Of a stretch of DNA of 16,257 bases, positions 1-7,756 are shown piece after piece. The position numbers were made by a program, and so were the translations under genes. The stretch lies in assembly GCA_004357505.1 (NCBI GenBank), contig SMWC01000018.1, forward strand, positions 1-16,257, read 5' to 3'. The DNA is from Gammaproteobacteria bacterium (GTDB taxonomy: Bacteria; Pseudomonadota; Gammaproteobacteria; Steroidobacterales; Rariloculaceae). Numbering within the stretch: position 1 is the stretch's first letter; the number at the start of each line of letters is the position of its first letter. The notes under the pieces were generated by a model. It was not told the DNA's origin. It did no database searches and was given only the letters and a program-made list of their open reading frames with translations.

Positions 1-25
1 CAATCGCGAGCTATCGCTGCAGGCT

Positions 26-44
26 GTCCGGAATCGTGCCGGAC
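26..44. repeat. Short inverted repeat upstream of the FG-GAP lipoprotein gene
   Basis: GTCCGG at 26-31 and CCGGAC at 39-44 are perfect reverse complements around a 7-nt loop, about 30 nt before the start codon at 74. No T-run follows, so it is not an obvious terminator. It could be a leader hairpin, an operator half-site pair or chance. The rest of 1-73 holds a GAGG ribosome-binding site just before the start and nothing else recognisable. Confidence 0.25.
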
Positions 45-73
45 GTGTCGGGAATTCGTAGAGGATAATCCGT

Positions 74-1906
74 ATGAAAAAACGCGGTCGCTGTTTACGT
101 TGGGTGTTCTCGGGAGCGCTGGCAGTTAGCCTGACAGCCTGCTCCGCACCGCCATCGGCGCCGACGCTAACGATGGACTACAGTTTCAAGCAGCTTCAAT
201 TCGGCTGGGCTGCCGTTGCCGACGCGGATCACTACCGGCTTCTGGCAGATCTCGATGGTTCGACCGGGTTCGAACAGGTTGGCAGCGACCTGTCTGCAGC
301 GACGACGAGTACGACGCTCGCCATAGCCGTACATCTCTATCCATGGGCGACGGCACGGTATACGTTGGAAGCTTGTAACCCGAACGGCTGCTCACGTTCG
401 CCGGCAGCCAGCCCCATAGACGGCATGCTCGACACGATTGGTTACCTGAAGGCGTCTAACCCGGGGTTGGACGACCAGTTTGGCGGTGGTAGCGTGATCT
501 ACGGGCTGTCCGCAGCACTCAGTAACGATGGCAACACGCTGGCGGTTAGTTCTATCTTCGAGGACAGTGCAGCCGCCGGTGTTAACGGCGACGAGGACGA
601 TAACTCGGCGCTGGATGCTGGTGCAGTCTACGTTTTTAATCGCGGTGAAGTTGGCTGGACGCAAGAGGCCTATATCAAAGCTTCCAACTCGGAGTCAAGT
701 GATCAATTCGGTTATTCGGTCGCGCTGAGTGGCGACGGCGATACGTTGGCGGTCGGTGCGAATCTGGAGGCGAGTAGCGCGACGGGAGTTGATGGCGACC
801 AGGCTGATAATTCTGTCCTCGGTTCCGGGGCTGTCTACGTCTTCGGCCGCCGTGATGGGGCGTGGACCCAGCTTGCCTATCTCAAGGCCTCGAATAACGA
901 TGCGGGCGACGTGTTCGGCTATCAGGTTGCGCTGAGCTACGACGGCAATACGCTGGCTGTCGCGGCGCAGGGAGAGGACAGTGCTGCCGCCGGTGTCAAC
1001 GCTGACGAGTTAAACAACGAAGCGGGAGGCGCCGGTGCGGCGTACGTATTCAGCCGCGTCGGAGACGAATGGGCGCAGCAAGCCTACATCAAGGCTGCGT
1101 ACCCTGAAGAAAACGACCTTTTCGGCAGCTCCATTGCGCTAAGCGACGACGGCAACACGTTGGTCGTTGGTGCGCTCGATGAGGATGGTGGCCAGCCCGG
1201 CATCAATGGCGATCAGGCCGATAACTCCGGACGCGGTTCGGGTGCGGTCTATGTCTTTACGCGTGTCGGCAGGGACTGGTCTCAGCAAGCCTATGTCAAG
1301 GGTTTGAACACGGAGCGAGCGGACGCTTTCGGCGCGGCGGTTGCCATCAGCGCTGACGGCAATACCCTGGCCGTTGGCGCACCGGATGAGAATAATACTT
1401 CAACCGGCGCAAACGCGGAGATCGGGCATCGGGTCGGCAGCGATCAGCGTACAGAGTATTCTAACGGTGCAGCCTACCTATTCGTGCGCCAGAATGGTAC
1501 CTGGGCGCAGCAAAGTTACATCAAGCCTTCGCATGTCGGACGGTTCGATCAGTTTGGCACGCGCGTTGCACTGAGCGGTGATGGCGATGTCTTGGCCGTC
1601 GGCGTGCCGCTCGAGGACAGTCCGGCGGCCGGTATCAACGGCAGTCGTGACGACGATGAAGCCGGTGGATCGGAGTTCGGCGCCGTCTACCTCTACACGC
1701 GCAGCGAGGGCGTGTGGTCGGATCACGCATACGTCAAGGCGCCGAATGTCGGAGTGTACGACGAGTTCGGCTCCATCGTTGCGCTAGATGGGGACGGAAT
1801 GACGCTGCTCGTTGGTGCACGGTTCGAGGATAGCGCCGCGAGCGGATTTAGCGGTGATCGTACTAATGAAGAGGCGAGAGACGCCGGCGCTGTCTATATC
1901 TATTAG
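74..1906 (+). CDS. Lipoprotein with Fn3-like domain and seven FG-GAP-type beta-propeller repeats
   Basis: This is a predicted surface or periplasmic lipoprotein of 610 aa. A basic N-terminus and hydrophobic stretch lead to the lipobox LTAC (Cys23). Ser at +2 would suit outer-membrane sorting under the enterobacterial rule. Residues about 28-112 look like one fibronectin-III-like domain. Seven repeats then begin near residues 124, 200, 269, 338, 407, 482 and 553, each with a (Y/A)YxKxSN start, a DxFG motif, an ALSxDGxTLAVG strand, an acidic GVNGDxxDN loop and GAVYVF. Seven copies match one closed seven-bladed integrin-alpha-like propeller, and the Asp/Asn-rich loops suggest calcium sites. The last repeat stops at GAVYIY, so the outer strand of the final blade may come from elsewhere in the chain. 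A GAGG motif precedes the ATG. The family is usually linked to adhesion or calcium-dependent binding; no specific ligand can be inferred. Confidence 0.9.
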   Translation: MKKRGRCLRWVFSGALAVSLTACSAPPSAPTLTMDYSFKQLQFGWAAVADADHYRLLADLDGSTGFEQVGSDLSAATTSTTLAIAVHLYPWATARYTLEACNPNGCSRSPAASPIDGMLDTIGYLKASNPGLDDQFGGGSVIYGLSAALSNDGNTLAVSSIFEDSAAAGVNGDEDDNSALDAGAVYVFNRGEVGWTQEAYIKASNSESSDQFGYSVALSGDGDTLAVGANLEASSATGVDGDQADNSVLGSGAVYVFGRRDGAWTQLAYLKASNNDAGDVFGYQVALSYDGNTLAVAAQGEDSAAAGVNADELNNEAGGAGAAYVFSRVGDEWAQQAYIKAAYPEENDLFGSSIALSDDGNTLVVGALDEDGGQPGINGDQADNSGRGSGAVYVFTRVGRDWSQQAYVKGLNTERADAFGAAVAISADGNTLAVGAPDENNTSTGANAEIGHRVGSDQRTEYSNGAAYLFVRQNGTWAQQSYIKPSHVGRFDQFGTRVALSGDGDVLAVGVPLEDSPAAGINGSRDDDEAGGSEFGAVYLYTRSEGVWSDHAYVKAPNVGVYDEFGSIVALDGDGMTLLVGARFEDSAASGFSGDRTNEEARDAGAVYIY

Positions 1907-1928
1907 ACCGCAGAGAGTAAAGAGCGGG

Positions 1929-2129
1929 CTAGTCGGAAACGGCTTTGCTTCTCTCGGAAAGTATTTTGTCTATCTGCTTTTCGAGCGGCTCTCTTTTGTT
2001 GTCGGTGAACTCGAATTCTTCACCGTCTTCAGAAATCACTCGATGCGTATCTGGCTTTCCTCCAGGGAGCAGGCTGATCCATTCCTTTTGCTCGCCAACC
2101 TGAACGCGCATCCGCATTACCCTGGTCAT
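1929..2129 (-). CDS. Small charged protein, function unknown
   Basis: This 66-aa reading frame is not recognised as any family. Its composition is protein-like: it starts basic (MTRVMRMRVQ), has an acidic central segment (EDGEEFEF) and ends in a Lys/Glu-rich, probably helical tail. There is no signal peptide or membrane segment. An AAGGA motif sits about 11 nt before the ATG at 2129, and an internal ATG (residue 5 or 7) could also start it. It lies 124 nt downstream of the glutaryl-CoA dehydrogenase gene on the same strand and ends 22 nt from the convergent FG-GAP lipoprotein gene. A competing + strand frame (1812-2132) overlaps the lipoprotein gene and reads poorly. Whether this is a real gene is uncertain. 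Confidence 0.5.
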   Translation of the reverse strand: MTRVMRMRVQVGEQKEWISLLPGGKPDTHRVISEDGEEFEFTDNKREPLEKQIDKILSERSKAVSD

Positions 2130-2253
2130 TGATTCGTCTGTCCTTGACGCATACGCGACTCAGGCTGATTATTTCTGCTTGCGGTCGATTCTGCTGTGAC
2201 GTATTCCCCAGAACGGTAACCGGATTCGCAACCGCCAGCGTTCACGGGGGCTG

Positions 2254-3417
2254 TTAAAAGGCGCTGATGCCGGTGAGTTCCTTGCCGACGACAAGCTGAT
2301 GGATCGTCTCGGTGCCCTCGTAGGTGATGATGCTCTCCATATTGAGCATGTGGCGTATAGAACAGTACTCGGCGCTGATGCCGCTGGCGCCGAGCATGTC
2401 ACGGCAATCCCGAGCGATGTCCAACGCCATACGGACGTTATTCCACTTGGCAAGCGATATCTGAGTCGGGTGCAGCTTACCCTGATCTTGAAGGCGACTG
2501 AGATGAACAGCCAGCAGTTGTGCGGTAGAGATCCGGCGTGCCATGTCCGCCAGTCGAAGCTGAATGGTTTGCGTATGATTCAACGGACGGCCGAACGCTT
2601 CCCGCGTCCGGGTAAATTCCAGCACCTCGTGTAAGCAGGCTTGCGCCGAGCCGATCGGTCCCCACGCAATTCCGATACGGGCCTGATTGAGGCAGTTGAG
2701 TGGTGCGCTAAGGCCCAGTGCGTCGGGCAGGACGTTGTGATTCGGAACGCGGACATTGTCAAAAAACAAAGCGGCAGTACTAGACGCGCGCAGTGAGAAT
2801 TTGTTCTCGATTTCCGTCGCGGCGAATCCCGGCATTTCGCGTTCGACGAGAAAGCCTCGGATGCCGTCGCCCGTCATTGCCCAAATGACCGCGACATCCG
2901 CGATGCTTCCACTGGTGATCCACATCTTGGAGCCGTTTAGGATCCAGTCATCGCCGTCTTGCTTCGCATGAGTCTTCATGTTGCCGGGATCTGAGCCGCC
3001 GTGAGACTCGGTCAGGCCGAAGCACCCGATGGCTTCTCCTCGGGCCATCGCGGGGAGCCAGCGCTCCTTTTGCGCCTCGGATCCAAAGGTGAAAATGGGA
3101 TACATGGCAAGCGAGCTTTGTACGGATACAAAGCTTCGTAACGCGCTGTCACCTCGCTCCAACTCCTGGTAGACGAGTCCGGCGCAGACGCTACTGAGGC
3201 CCGCGCACTCGTATCCTTCGAGCGTATTACCCAATAGCCCTAAGCTCGCAATCTCCGGGATCAGCTCCTCAGGGAAGCGATGTTCCTCGAAACATTCTCG
3301 AATGATCGGTAAGACTTTGCCGTTAACGAATCTCTGGACGGTGTCCTGCACCAGCCGCTCTTCGTCGCTCAGGAGCGACTGGACATCGAGCAGGTCTAGA
3401 GCATCGAGTGAGCGCAC
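2254..3417 (-). CDS. gcdH: Glutaryl-CoA dehydrogenase-type acyl-CoA dehydrogenase
   Basis: This FAD flavoprotein would oxidise and decarboxylate glutaryl-CoA to crotonyl-CoA in lysine, tryptophan and aromatic catabolism, passing electrons to ETF. The frame opens at a TTG (3429), but GTG at 3417 has GGAG six nt upstream and gives the usual short N-terminus before SLDALDLLD, so 387 aa is preferred. Counting from the TTG (four residues more), the substrate-site Arg is at 98 (ALRS, matching human Arg94). FGLTE (137-141) and GSDPGNMKT are flavin/substrate motifs, and the catalytic Glu is in TYEGTETIH at 371 (human Glu370). The Tyr-Glu pair and the C-terminus LTGISAF are typical of GCDH rather than of short-chain dehydrogenases. 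It is transcribed away from the TonB-like gene, and no partner pathway gene is in view. A related acyl-CoA substrate cannot be ruled out. Confidence 0.87.
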   Translation of the reverse strand: MRSLDALDLLDVQSLLSDEERLVQDTVQRFVNGKVLPIIRECFEEHRFPEELIPEIASLGLLGNTLEGYECAGLSSVCAGLVYQELERGDSALRSFVSVQSSLAMYPIFTFGSEAQKERWLPAMARGEAIGCFGLTESHGGSDPGNMKTHAKQDGDDWILNGSKMWITSGSIADVAVIWAMTGDGIRGFLVEREMPGFAATEIENKFSLRASSTAALFFDNVRVPNHNVLPDALGLSAPLNCLNQARIGIAWGPIGSAQACLHEVLEFTRTREAFGRPLNHTQTIQLRLADMARRISTAQLLAVHLSRLQDQGKLHPTQISLAKWNNVRMALDIARDCRDMLGASGISAEYCSIRHMLNMESIITYEGTETIHQLVVGKELTGISAF

Positions 3418-3563
3418 CGTGTTCTCCAATCGATTCTTGTCAACTCATTCGAGCTACTGATGTTACGAAACAGCCGGCCAATAGACCGGAGCGATCAAAT
3501 TTCGCTGAGATCAACAGTGTAGCAGTCTGTTGCGCTCTTCAACTATCCGGATGTATTGTGGGC

Positions 3564-3572
3564 TGCTACACT
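3564..3572 (+). promoter_or_regulatory. Possible extended -10 element for the TonB-like gene
   Basis: TGCTACACT fits the extended -10 pattern TGnTAnnnT, about 28 nt before the ATG at 3600. No good -35 is seen 16-18 nt upstream, which extended -10 promoters can tolerate. It lies in the 182-nt region between the divergent gcdH and TonB-like starts. The gcdH promoter was not identified. Confidence 0.25.
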
Positions 3573-3599
3573 GGTCTTGGCTACGCGCATCGACTTTGT

Positions 3600-3935
3600 A
3601 TGGAAAAACAGGAACGAGCTCGACCTATCATCATCAGGTACACGCTAGCAGTCGTCGGCGCTGCTTCGATAACGATCGCGTTACTGTTGCTTATGAATGA
3701 TCTGGTCAATCGCTTCATATTACGGGAACCGGTCGAATACTTCGCCATTGCGAGTTTTCTTCCCGCTCCTGACCGTGGTCGACAGTTGCCGGATGCGCCG
3801 CCCAGTCCGGCAGCCGCTCCAGACACCCCTGAGCTCGAGTATGAAAAAAGCGAAAACGTGGTTGTCGACGTGCCGATCGTCGATATCGACACGACAACAC
3901 CAATCGCAGAGCAACCGCTGAATCTCGACGATTAG
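3600..3935 (+). CDS. Short TonB-like protein: inner-membrane anchor and Pro-rich stalk, no C-terminal domain
   Basis: This 111-aa protein has a basic N-terminus, one membrane helix (about residues 12-32, AVVGAASITIALLLLMNDLV) and a Pro-rich, Asp/Glu-rich periplasmic tail (about 53-111). The layout resembles the first third of gammaproteobacterial TonB: IT..LL.LM near the end of the helix, then a PVEYF-type segment and a PPSPAAAP stretch. The folded C-terminal domain that contacts outer-membrane receptors is absent, and the frame ends where the convergent cupin gene begins. The frame is open upstream to 3408, but that extension reads poorly and would cover the gcdH start, so the ATG at 3600 is chosen although it lacks a clear ribosome-binding site. 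It may be a truncated TonB or a natural accessory protein. The family link is inferred. Confidence 0.55.
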   Translation: MEKQERARPIIIRYTLAVVGAASITIALLLLMNDLVNRFILREPVEYFAIASFLPAPDRGRQLPDAPPSPAAAPDTPELEYEKSENVVVDVPIVDIDTTTPIAEQPLNLDD

Positions 3936-4462
3936 CGAAGCGCAGGACGGGTTAGATTCCCGTCCGCGTCGAGTTCGAGTCCGGTCTCCTTCGCTCGTAA
4001 GAGAACCGTCTCCGGCCAGTCAACGCGACCGGCGTCGTCGCCGCCGAGGATCGCCATCAAGTACGCGTGTTCATCACCGGTATTACGGAAACCACGCATG
4101 ACCCCCACGGGCACGGACACCATATCTAGAGGGCCCAACTCGGTTTCGTCGTCACCGTGGTCGCCCCAGTACACGACCCAACGTCCAGTCATGGCGACGA
4201 ATACCTCGACAGTCGGGTGCGAGTGCAGGGCGGCCCCTTTGCCGGGGTCCGCACCGATATAGGTGACGTTGAATCCCTCGACCGCTCTGATCGCCGGTTG
4301 CAGATTGGAATCTTCGGTGACGCCGCGGCCGATGACGTTATAGATATCCCGCTCGTGTTCAGGGATACGCGTATCCACAAACGCTTGTTGGCTTGGGCGG
4401 AGATCTTCGAAGAGCGCGGTGCGCGATCGCATTTCCTCTATTAGAGCCGGTGTGTTCGCCAT
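3932..4462 (-). CDS. Cupin-domain protein with one metal-ligand His replaced
   Basis: This is a soluble single-domain cupin of 176 aa with no signal peptide. Cupin motif 1 is clear: G75 to G93 with His80, His82 and Glu86 (HSHPTVEVF). Motif 2 is PVGVMRGFRN (118-127), in which the usual PxGxxH histidine is Arg123, so the canonical 3-His/1-Glu site has lost one ligand. A helical N-terminal region of about 40 residues (SRTALFEDLRPSQ) precedes the barrel. GGAGG lies 10 nt before the ATG. Its TAA overlaps the TAG of the convergent TonB-like gene. Relatives include small-molecule dioxygenases, isomerases and non-enzymatic binders. The altered ligand set makes a dioxygenase role doubtful, and the substrate is unknown. 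Confidence 0.82.
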   Translation of the reverse strand: MANTPALIEEMRSRTALFEDLRPSQQAFVDTRIPEHERDIYNVIGRGVTEDSNLQPAIRAVEGFNVTYIGADPGKGAALHSHPTVEVFVAMTGRWVVYWGDHGDDETELGPLDMVSVPVGVMRGFRNTGDEHAYLMAILGGDDAGRVDWPETVLLRAKETGLELDADGNLTRPALR

Positions 4463-4608
4463 GGCTGTTTCCCCTCCGCGGTTGTGCGTACGTCAGGGCG
4501 ATTATCCGGTGCCGGGAAGATATCTCGATTCCACCTCTAGAGTGTCCCCTAACATATTGATTCTCATAAGTCCAACGTTCCGGAAGATCGGACTCTAGCA
4601 GCTTTCTA

Positions 4609-4636
4609 GCACAGTTGTGCGTCTCCCGCCTACAAT
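4609..4636 (+). promoter_or_regulatory. Candidate operator and -10 box ahead of the RND operon
   Basis: GCACA (4609-4613) and TGTGC (4616-4620) form a perfect inverted repeat with a 2-nt centre, and a TACAAT hexamer follows at 4631-4636, 24 nt before the ATG at 4661. A -35 hexamer at the standard distance would overlap the palindrome but is not well matched. The arrangement suits a repressor or activator site over the pump promoter. The region 4463-4660 between the divergent cupin and pump genes holds nothing else recognisable. Confidence 0.3.
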
Positions 4637-4660
4637 ACCTGGCTCTTCGTAGGTGTGATC

Positions 4661-7600
4661 ATGAATCTGACCCGACTCGCGCTGTCCAACCCGGTTGCTG
4701 CGGTGGTGGCGGTTCTGCTCGTGTTGCTGTTCGGGACGATCGCGCTGCTTCAGATTCCTGTGCAGATGATTCCGACCGTGGTAATTCCCAGGATCACGAT
4801 CACAACGCCGTGGCGCGCGGCCGCGCCAGAAGAGGTTGAGTCGGAGATCATCGAGGCCCAGGAGGACGCGCTGCGTGGCGTGCCCGGTGTGGACAAGCTA
4901 GTGTCGAGCGCCGCCCAGGGGCAGGCGACGATCTCGCTGACGTTCGATCCCGGCGTGCCGGTCGAGCGCGCGTTGATCGAGGTCATCAACGGTCTGAATC
5001 AGGTGCAGCGCTACCCGGTCGACGCCGGGGAACCCCGCATCGAGACCGGAAGTTCCGACGTCGATAACACCATCGCTTGGTTTGGGATGTCGACCACCGA
5101 GGGAAACGACAACGACATCGCGGGGTATGAGGACTTCGTCGATGAAGTGGTGCAGACGCGTCTCGAGCGTATCAACGGCATCGCCCGCACGATAATCTAC
5201 GGCGCGCGTGCGAGCGAGATTCGGGTGACCTTCGACCCCTATAAAGCCGCCGCGCTGGGCATCGATATCCCGACGCTCGCAGCGCTCACCGGGGACAACA
5301 CCGACACGACGGGAGGGTTTTCCGATGTCGGGCGCCGGCAGTACACCGTCCGGTTTGCCGGCCGCTACGAGATCGAGGACTTCGGTGACCTGGTGCTCAC
5401 CTGGCGTGACGGTAACCCCGTCAGGTTGCGTGATCTCGCGAGCGTCGAAAGTCGCCTCGTCGATCCAACGTTCATGATCGTCGAGTCGGGTGCGCCTGCT
5501 CTGGCCATCGGCGTTCTCGCCGAGGAAGGGATCAACGTCCTGGATGTGATGGACGACCTCAAAGCGGCGGTCGCGGAGCTTCGGGCCGGACCGCTCGCCA
5601 GAGAGGGCCTATCGATTACCCAGCTCTATGACGTCACCGAGTACATCAAGCAGTCCATCGGGATGCTGGCATTGAACCTGGTTCTCGGCATCGTCTTGGG
5701 CGTCGGGGTGCTGTGGTGGTTCTTGCGCCGCTGGCGCGCGACCGTCGTGGTCGCCATTGCCATTCCCGTGTCTCTCTTTGCTTCCTTCCTTGCGCTGAGC
5801 TTGGGTGGTAGGACCCTGAACGTCATCTCGCTCGCCGCGCTGGCGTTCGCGATGGGCATGGTGTTAGACGCCTCGATCATCGTACTGGAGAACATCGTTC
5901 GGCTGCGGGAAAAAGGAGAATCTAGCGAGGCGGCATCCCAGAAGGGCCCGGATCAAGTCTGGGGCGCCTTGTTCGCATCGACGGCGACCACGGTCGCCAT
6001 TTTTCTGCCGATCTTATTCCTGCAGGACTTCGCCGGCCAGTTATTCGCAGATCTCGCGTTCGCGATCTCCGTCGCCATCGTCGCGTCGTTGCTGATTGCC
6101 ATGGGGCTGGTTCCGGCGGCCGCCCACAGTTGGTTGCACCACGTAAATTTGGATGACCCGCACGAAGCATGGTGGGACGGGATCACCCGGACGGTGATGC
6201 GGGCTACCGATACCCGGCAACGACGCCACGCGTGGATCGCCGGGTTGGTACTGGCCGCGGTGACCATCACCTGGGTTCTGAAGCCGCCTGCCGACTACCT
6301 GCCCGAGGGTAACCAGAATTTCGTGTTTGCGTTCATTCTCCCGCCACCGGGACTGAGCATCGAGGCGGCAGAGACGGAGTTTCTCGACGTCGTCAAGGAG
6401 CGCCTGGCGCCCTATCTGGCAGGTCGGCGCGAACCCCAGATCGAGATGTATTTTCTCGGTATCGCCGCGCAATTCGGCATTATGGGCGTAAGGATCGCGG
6501 ATGTGAGCCAGATGAATAACCTGCTGCGGCGACTCAATTCCGAGATCCTCGCCGGCATTCCGGACACGCTGGCGTTCGCGAATCGGGTCTCGATATTCTC
6601 CGGGTTCGAAGGAGGTCGCGACATCGAAGTTAATATCCAGAGTCGGGATATCGACGCGATCCTGGCCAGTGCGAGGCTGGGTATGGTGCTCATACCGGAT
6701 GTGTTGCCGGGGTCTCAGGTCAGGCCCGACCCGGGAGATCAGCTGGCGCAGCCCGAGCTGCGGCTGATTCCAAACGAGCGACGCATTGCCGAAGTGGGGT
6801 GGAACCGAAGCACGATGTCGCGGATCGTCCGGGCGCTGGTCGACGGACTCTTCGTCGGCGAGTACTTCGATGGCGTTAAGAAACGCGACATCGTGCTTCG
6901 CGGCCCGGAGTGGGAGAGTCCCGAAGAGCTCGCGGCGACGCCTCTGGCAACGCCTATGCGGGGGACGGTCCCGCTGGGGGAGCTCGTGCGAGTGGAACGC
7001 ACCGTGGGGCCGAACCAGATCCGGCGGGTCGATCGGCGCCGCACAATTACCTTGGTGGTGACACCGCCGCCCGGGCTATCGCTCGAAGAGTCCATCGCGA
7101 CCCTGAGAGAAGAGGTAGAGCCGGCCCTCTTGGCCGAGTTGCCCGAAGATGGGGAGATCAGTTATTACGGCAGCGCAGACAATCTCCAGGTCGCGCTTAG
7201 CAACATGGCTAGGAGCTTCACTTTGGCGATTACCATACTGTATCTGTTAATCAGCGCGCTGTTCAGGTCCTTCAAAGACAGCCTGCTCGTGCTCCTGGTT
7301 CTGCCGTTGGCGACTGTCGGCGGCGTGATCGGTCTACGATTGACGAACCTGTTTACATTCCAGCCGATGGATCTGTTGACGATGATCGGCTTCATCACGC
7401 TGCTGGGTCTCGTGGTTAACAACGCGATTCTCCTCGTGCATCAGACGCGATCGCTGGAAAGAGAGGGAATCGACCGCCGGGAGGCTGTGCAACAGGCCGT
7501 TCGTATCCGGTTACGGCCGATACTGATGAGCACCCTGACCAGCTTGTTCGCTGTGCTTCCGCTTCTGCTGATCCCTGGCTCGGGCACCGAGCTCTATCGC

Positions 7601-7756
7601 GGCATGGCGGCGGTTATCGTCGGTGGAATGAGTGTCAGTGCGGTCTTCACCTTGATCCTACTACCGAGCCTGTTGAGGTTGGGCGAGGAACATCCAGGAG
7701 AGGCCGTGACAGGCGTACTGTCGGAAAGCTACGCTGGAAGTCGAATCGAGGGATAA
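4661..7756 (+). CDS. RND-family efflux transporter, inner-membrane permease (AcrB-like)
   Basis: This is the proton-driven pump of a tripartite efflux system, about 1031 aa, close to the AcrB length of 1049. It has the family layout: TM1 at about residues 8-28, a large periplasmic porter loop, TM2-6 from about 330, a second large loop, and TM8-12 from about 845. AGG lies 7 nt before the ATG at 4661; a GTG two codons upstream is also open. The TM4 motif reads GMVLDASIIVLEN, so AcrB Asp407 is kept (Asp403) but Asp408 is Ala. The TM10 motif is GLVVNNAILLV, with Asn920 where AcrB has Lys940. The RLRPILM motif of TM11 is intact. The TM10 Asn is common in one HAE-1 clade. The stop overlaps the adaptor start by one base. 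The substrate cannot be inferred, and no outer-membrane channel gene is present. Confidence 0.93.
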   Translation: MNLTRLALSNPVAAVVAVLLVLLFGTIALLQIPVQMIPTVVIPRITITTPWRAAAPEEVESEIIEAQEDALRGVPGVDKLVSSAAQGQATISLTFDPGVPVERALIEVINGLNQVQRYPVDAGEPRIETGSSDVDNTIAWFGMSTTEGNDNDIAGYEDFVDEVVQTRLERINGIARTIIYGARASEIRVTFDPYKAAALGIDIPTLAALTGDNTDTTGGFSDVGRRQYTVRFAGRYEIEDFGDLVLTWRDGNPVRLRDLASVESRLVDPTFMIVESGAPALAIGVLAEEGINVLDVMDDLKAAVAELRAGPLAREGLSITQLYDVTEYIKQSIGMLALNLVLGIVLGVGVLWWFLRRWRATVVVAIAIPVSLFASFLALSLGGRTLNVISLAALAFAMGMVLDASIIVLENIVRLREKGESSEAASQKGPDQVWGALFASTATTVAIFLPILFLQDFAGQLFADLAFAISVAIVASLLIAMGLVPAAAHSWLHHVNLDDPHEAWWDGITRTVMRATDTRQRRHAWIAGLVLAAVTITWVLKPPADYLPEGNQNFVFAFILPPPGLSIEAAETEFLDVVKERLAPYLAGRREPQIEMYFLGIAAQFGIMGVRIADVSQMNNLLRRLNSEILAGIPDTLAFANRVSIFSGFEGGRDIEVNIQSRDIDAILASARLGMVLIPDVLPGSQVRPDPGDQLAQPELRLIPNERRIAEVGWNRSTMSRIVRALVDGLFVGEYFDGVKKRDIVLRGPEWESPEELAATPLATPMRGTVPLGELVRVERTVGPNQIRRVDRRRTITLVVTPPPGLSLEESIATLREEVEPALLAELPEDGEISYYGSADNLQVALSNMARSFTLAITILYLLISALFRSFKDSLLVLLVLPLATVGGVIGLRLTNLFTFQPMDLLTMIGFITLLGLVVNNAILLVHQTRSLEREGIDRREAVQQAVRIRLRPILMSTLTSLFAVLPLLLIPGSGTELYRGMAAVIVGGMSVSAVFTLILLPSLLRLGEEHPGEAVTGVLSESYAGSRIEG

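Noticed and set aside
74..1906. Near-repeated DNA blocks (such as GAGGACAGTGC followed by GCCGGTGT) as a DNA repeat array
   Set aside because: They come from the encoded FG-GAP repeats, stay in frame and vary at the third base, so they are protein repeats.
1812..2132. A 106-codon + strand frame after the FG-GAP gene
   Set aside because: It overlaps the end of a confident gene in another frame, has no good start signal, and its peptide is poor compared with the - strand frame at 1929-2129.
3438..3443. TTGACA on the - strand as a -35 box for gcdH
   Set aside because: The matching -10 would fall inside the coding region at 3415-3420 (ACGGTG), which is not a -10 sequence.
3408..3599. An N-terminal extension of the TonB-like protein
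   Set aside because: It overlaps the gcdH start, is rich in Cys and low in structure, and places the membrane helix far from the N-terminus.
5922..6472. Several overlapping - strand frames inside the RND pump gene
   Set aside because: They are opposite a confident 1031-aa gene, with Arg/Pro/Ser-rich peptides typical of antisense shadows in GC-rich DNA.
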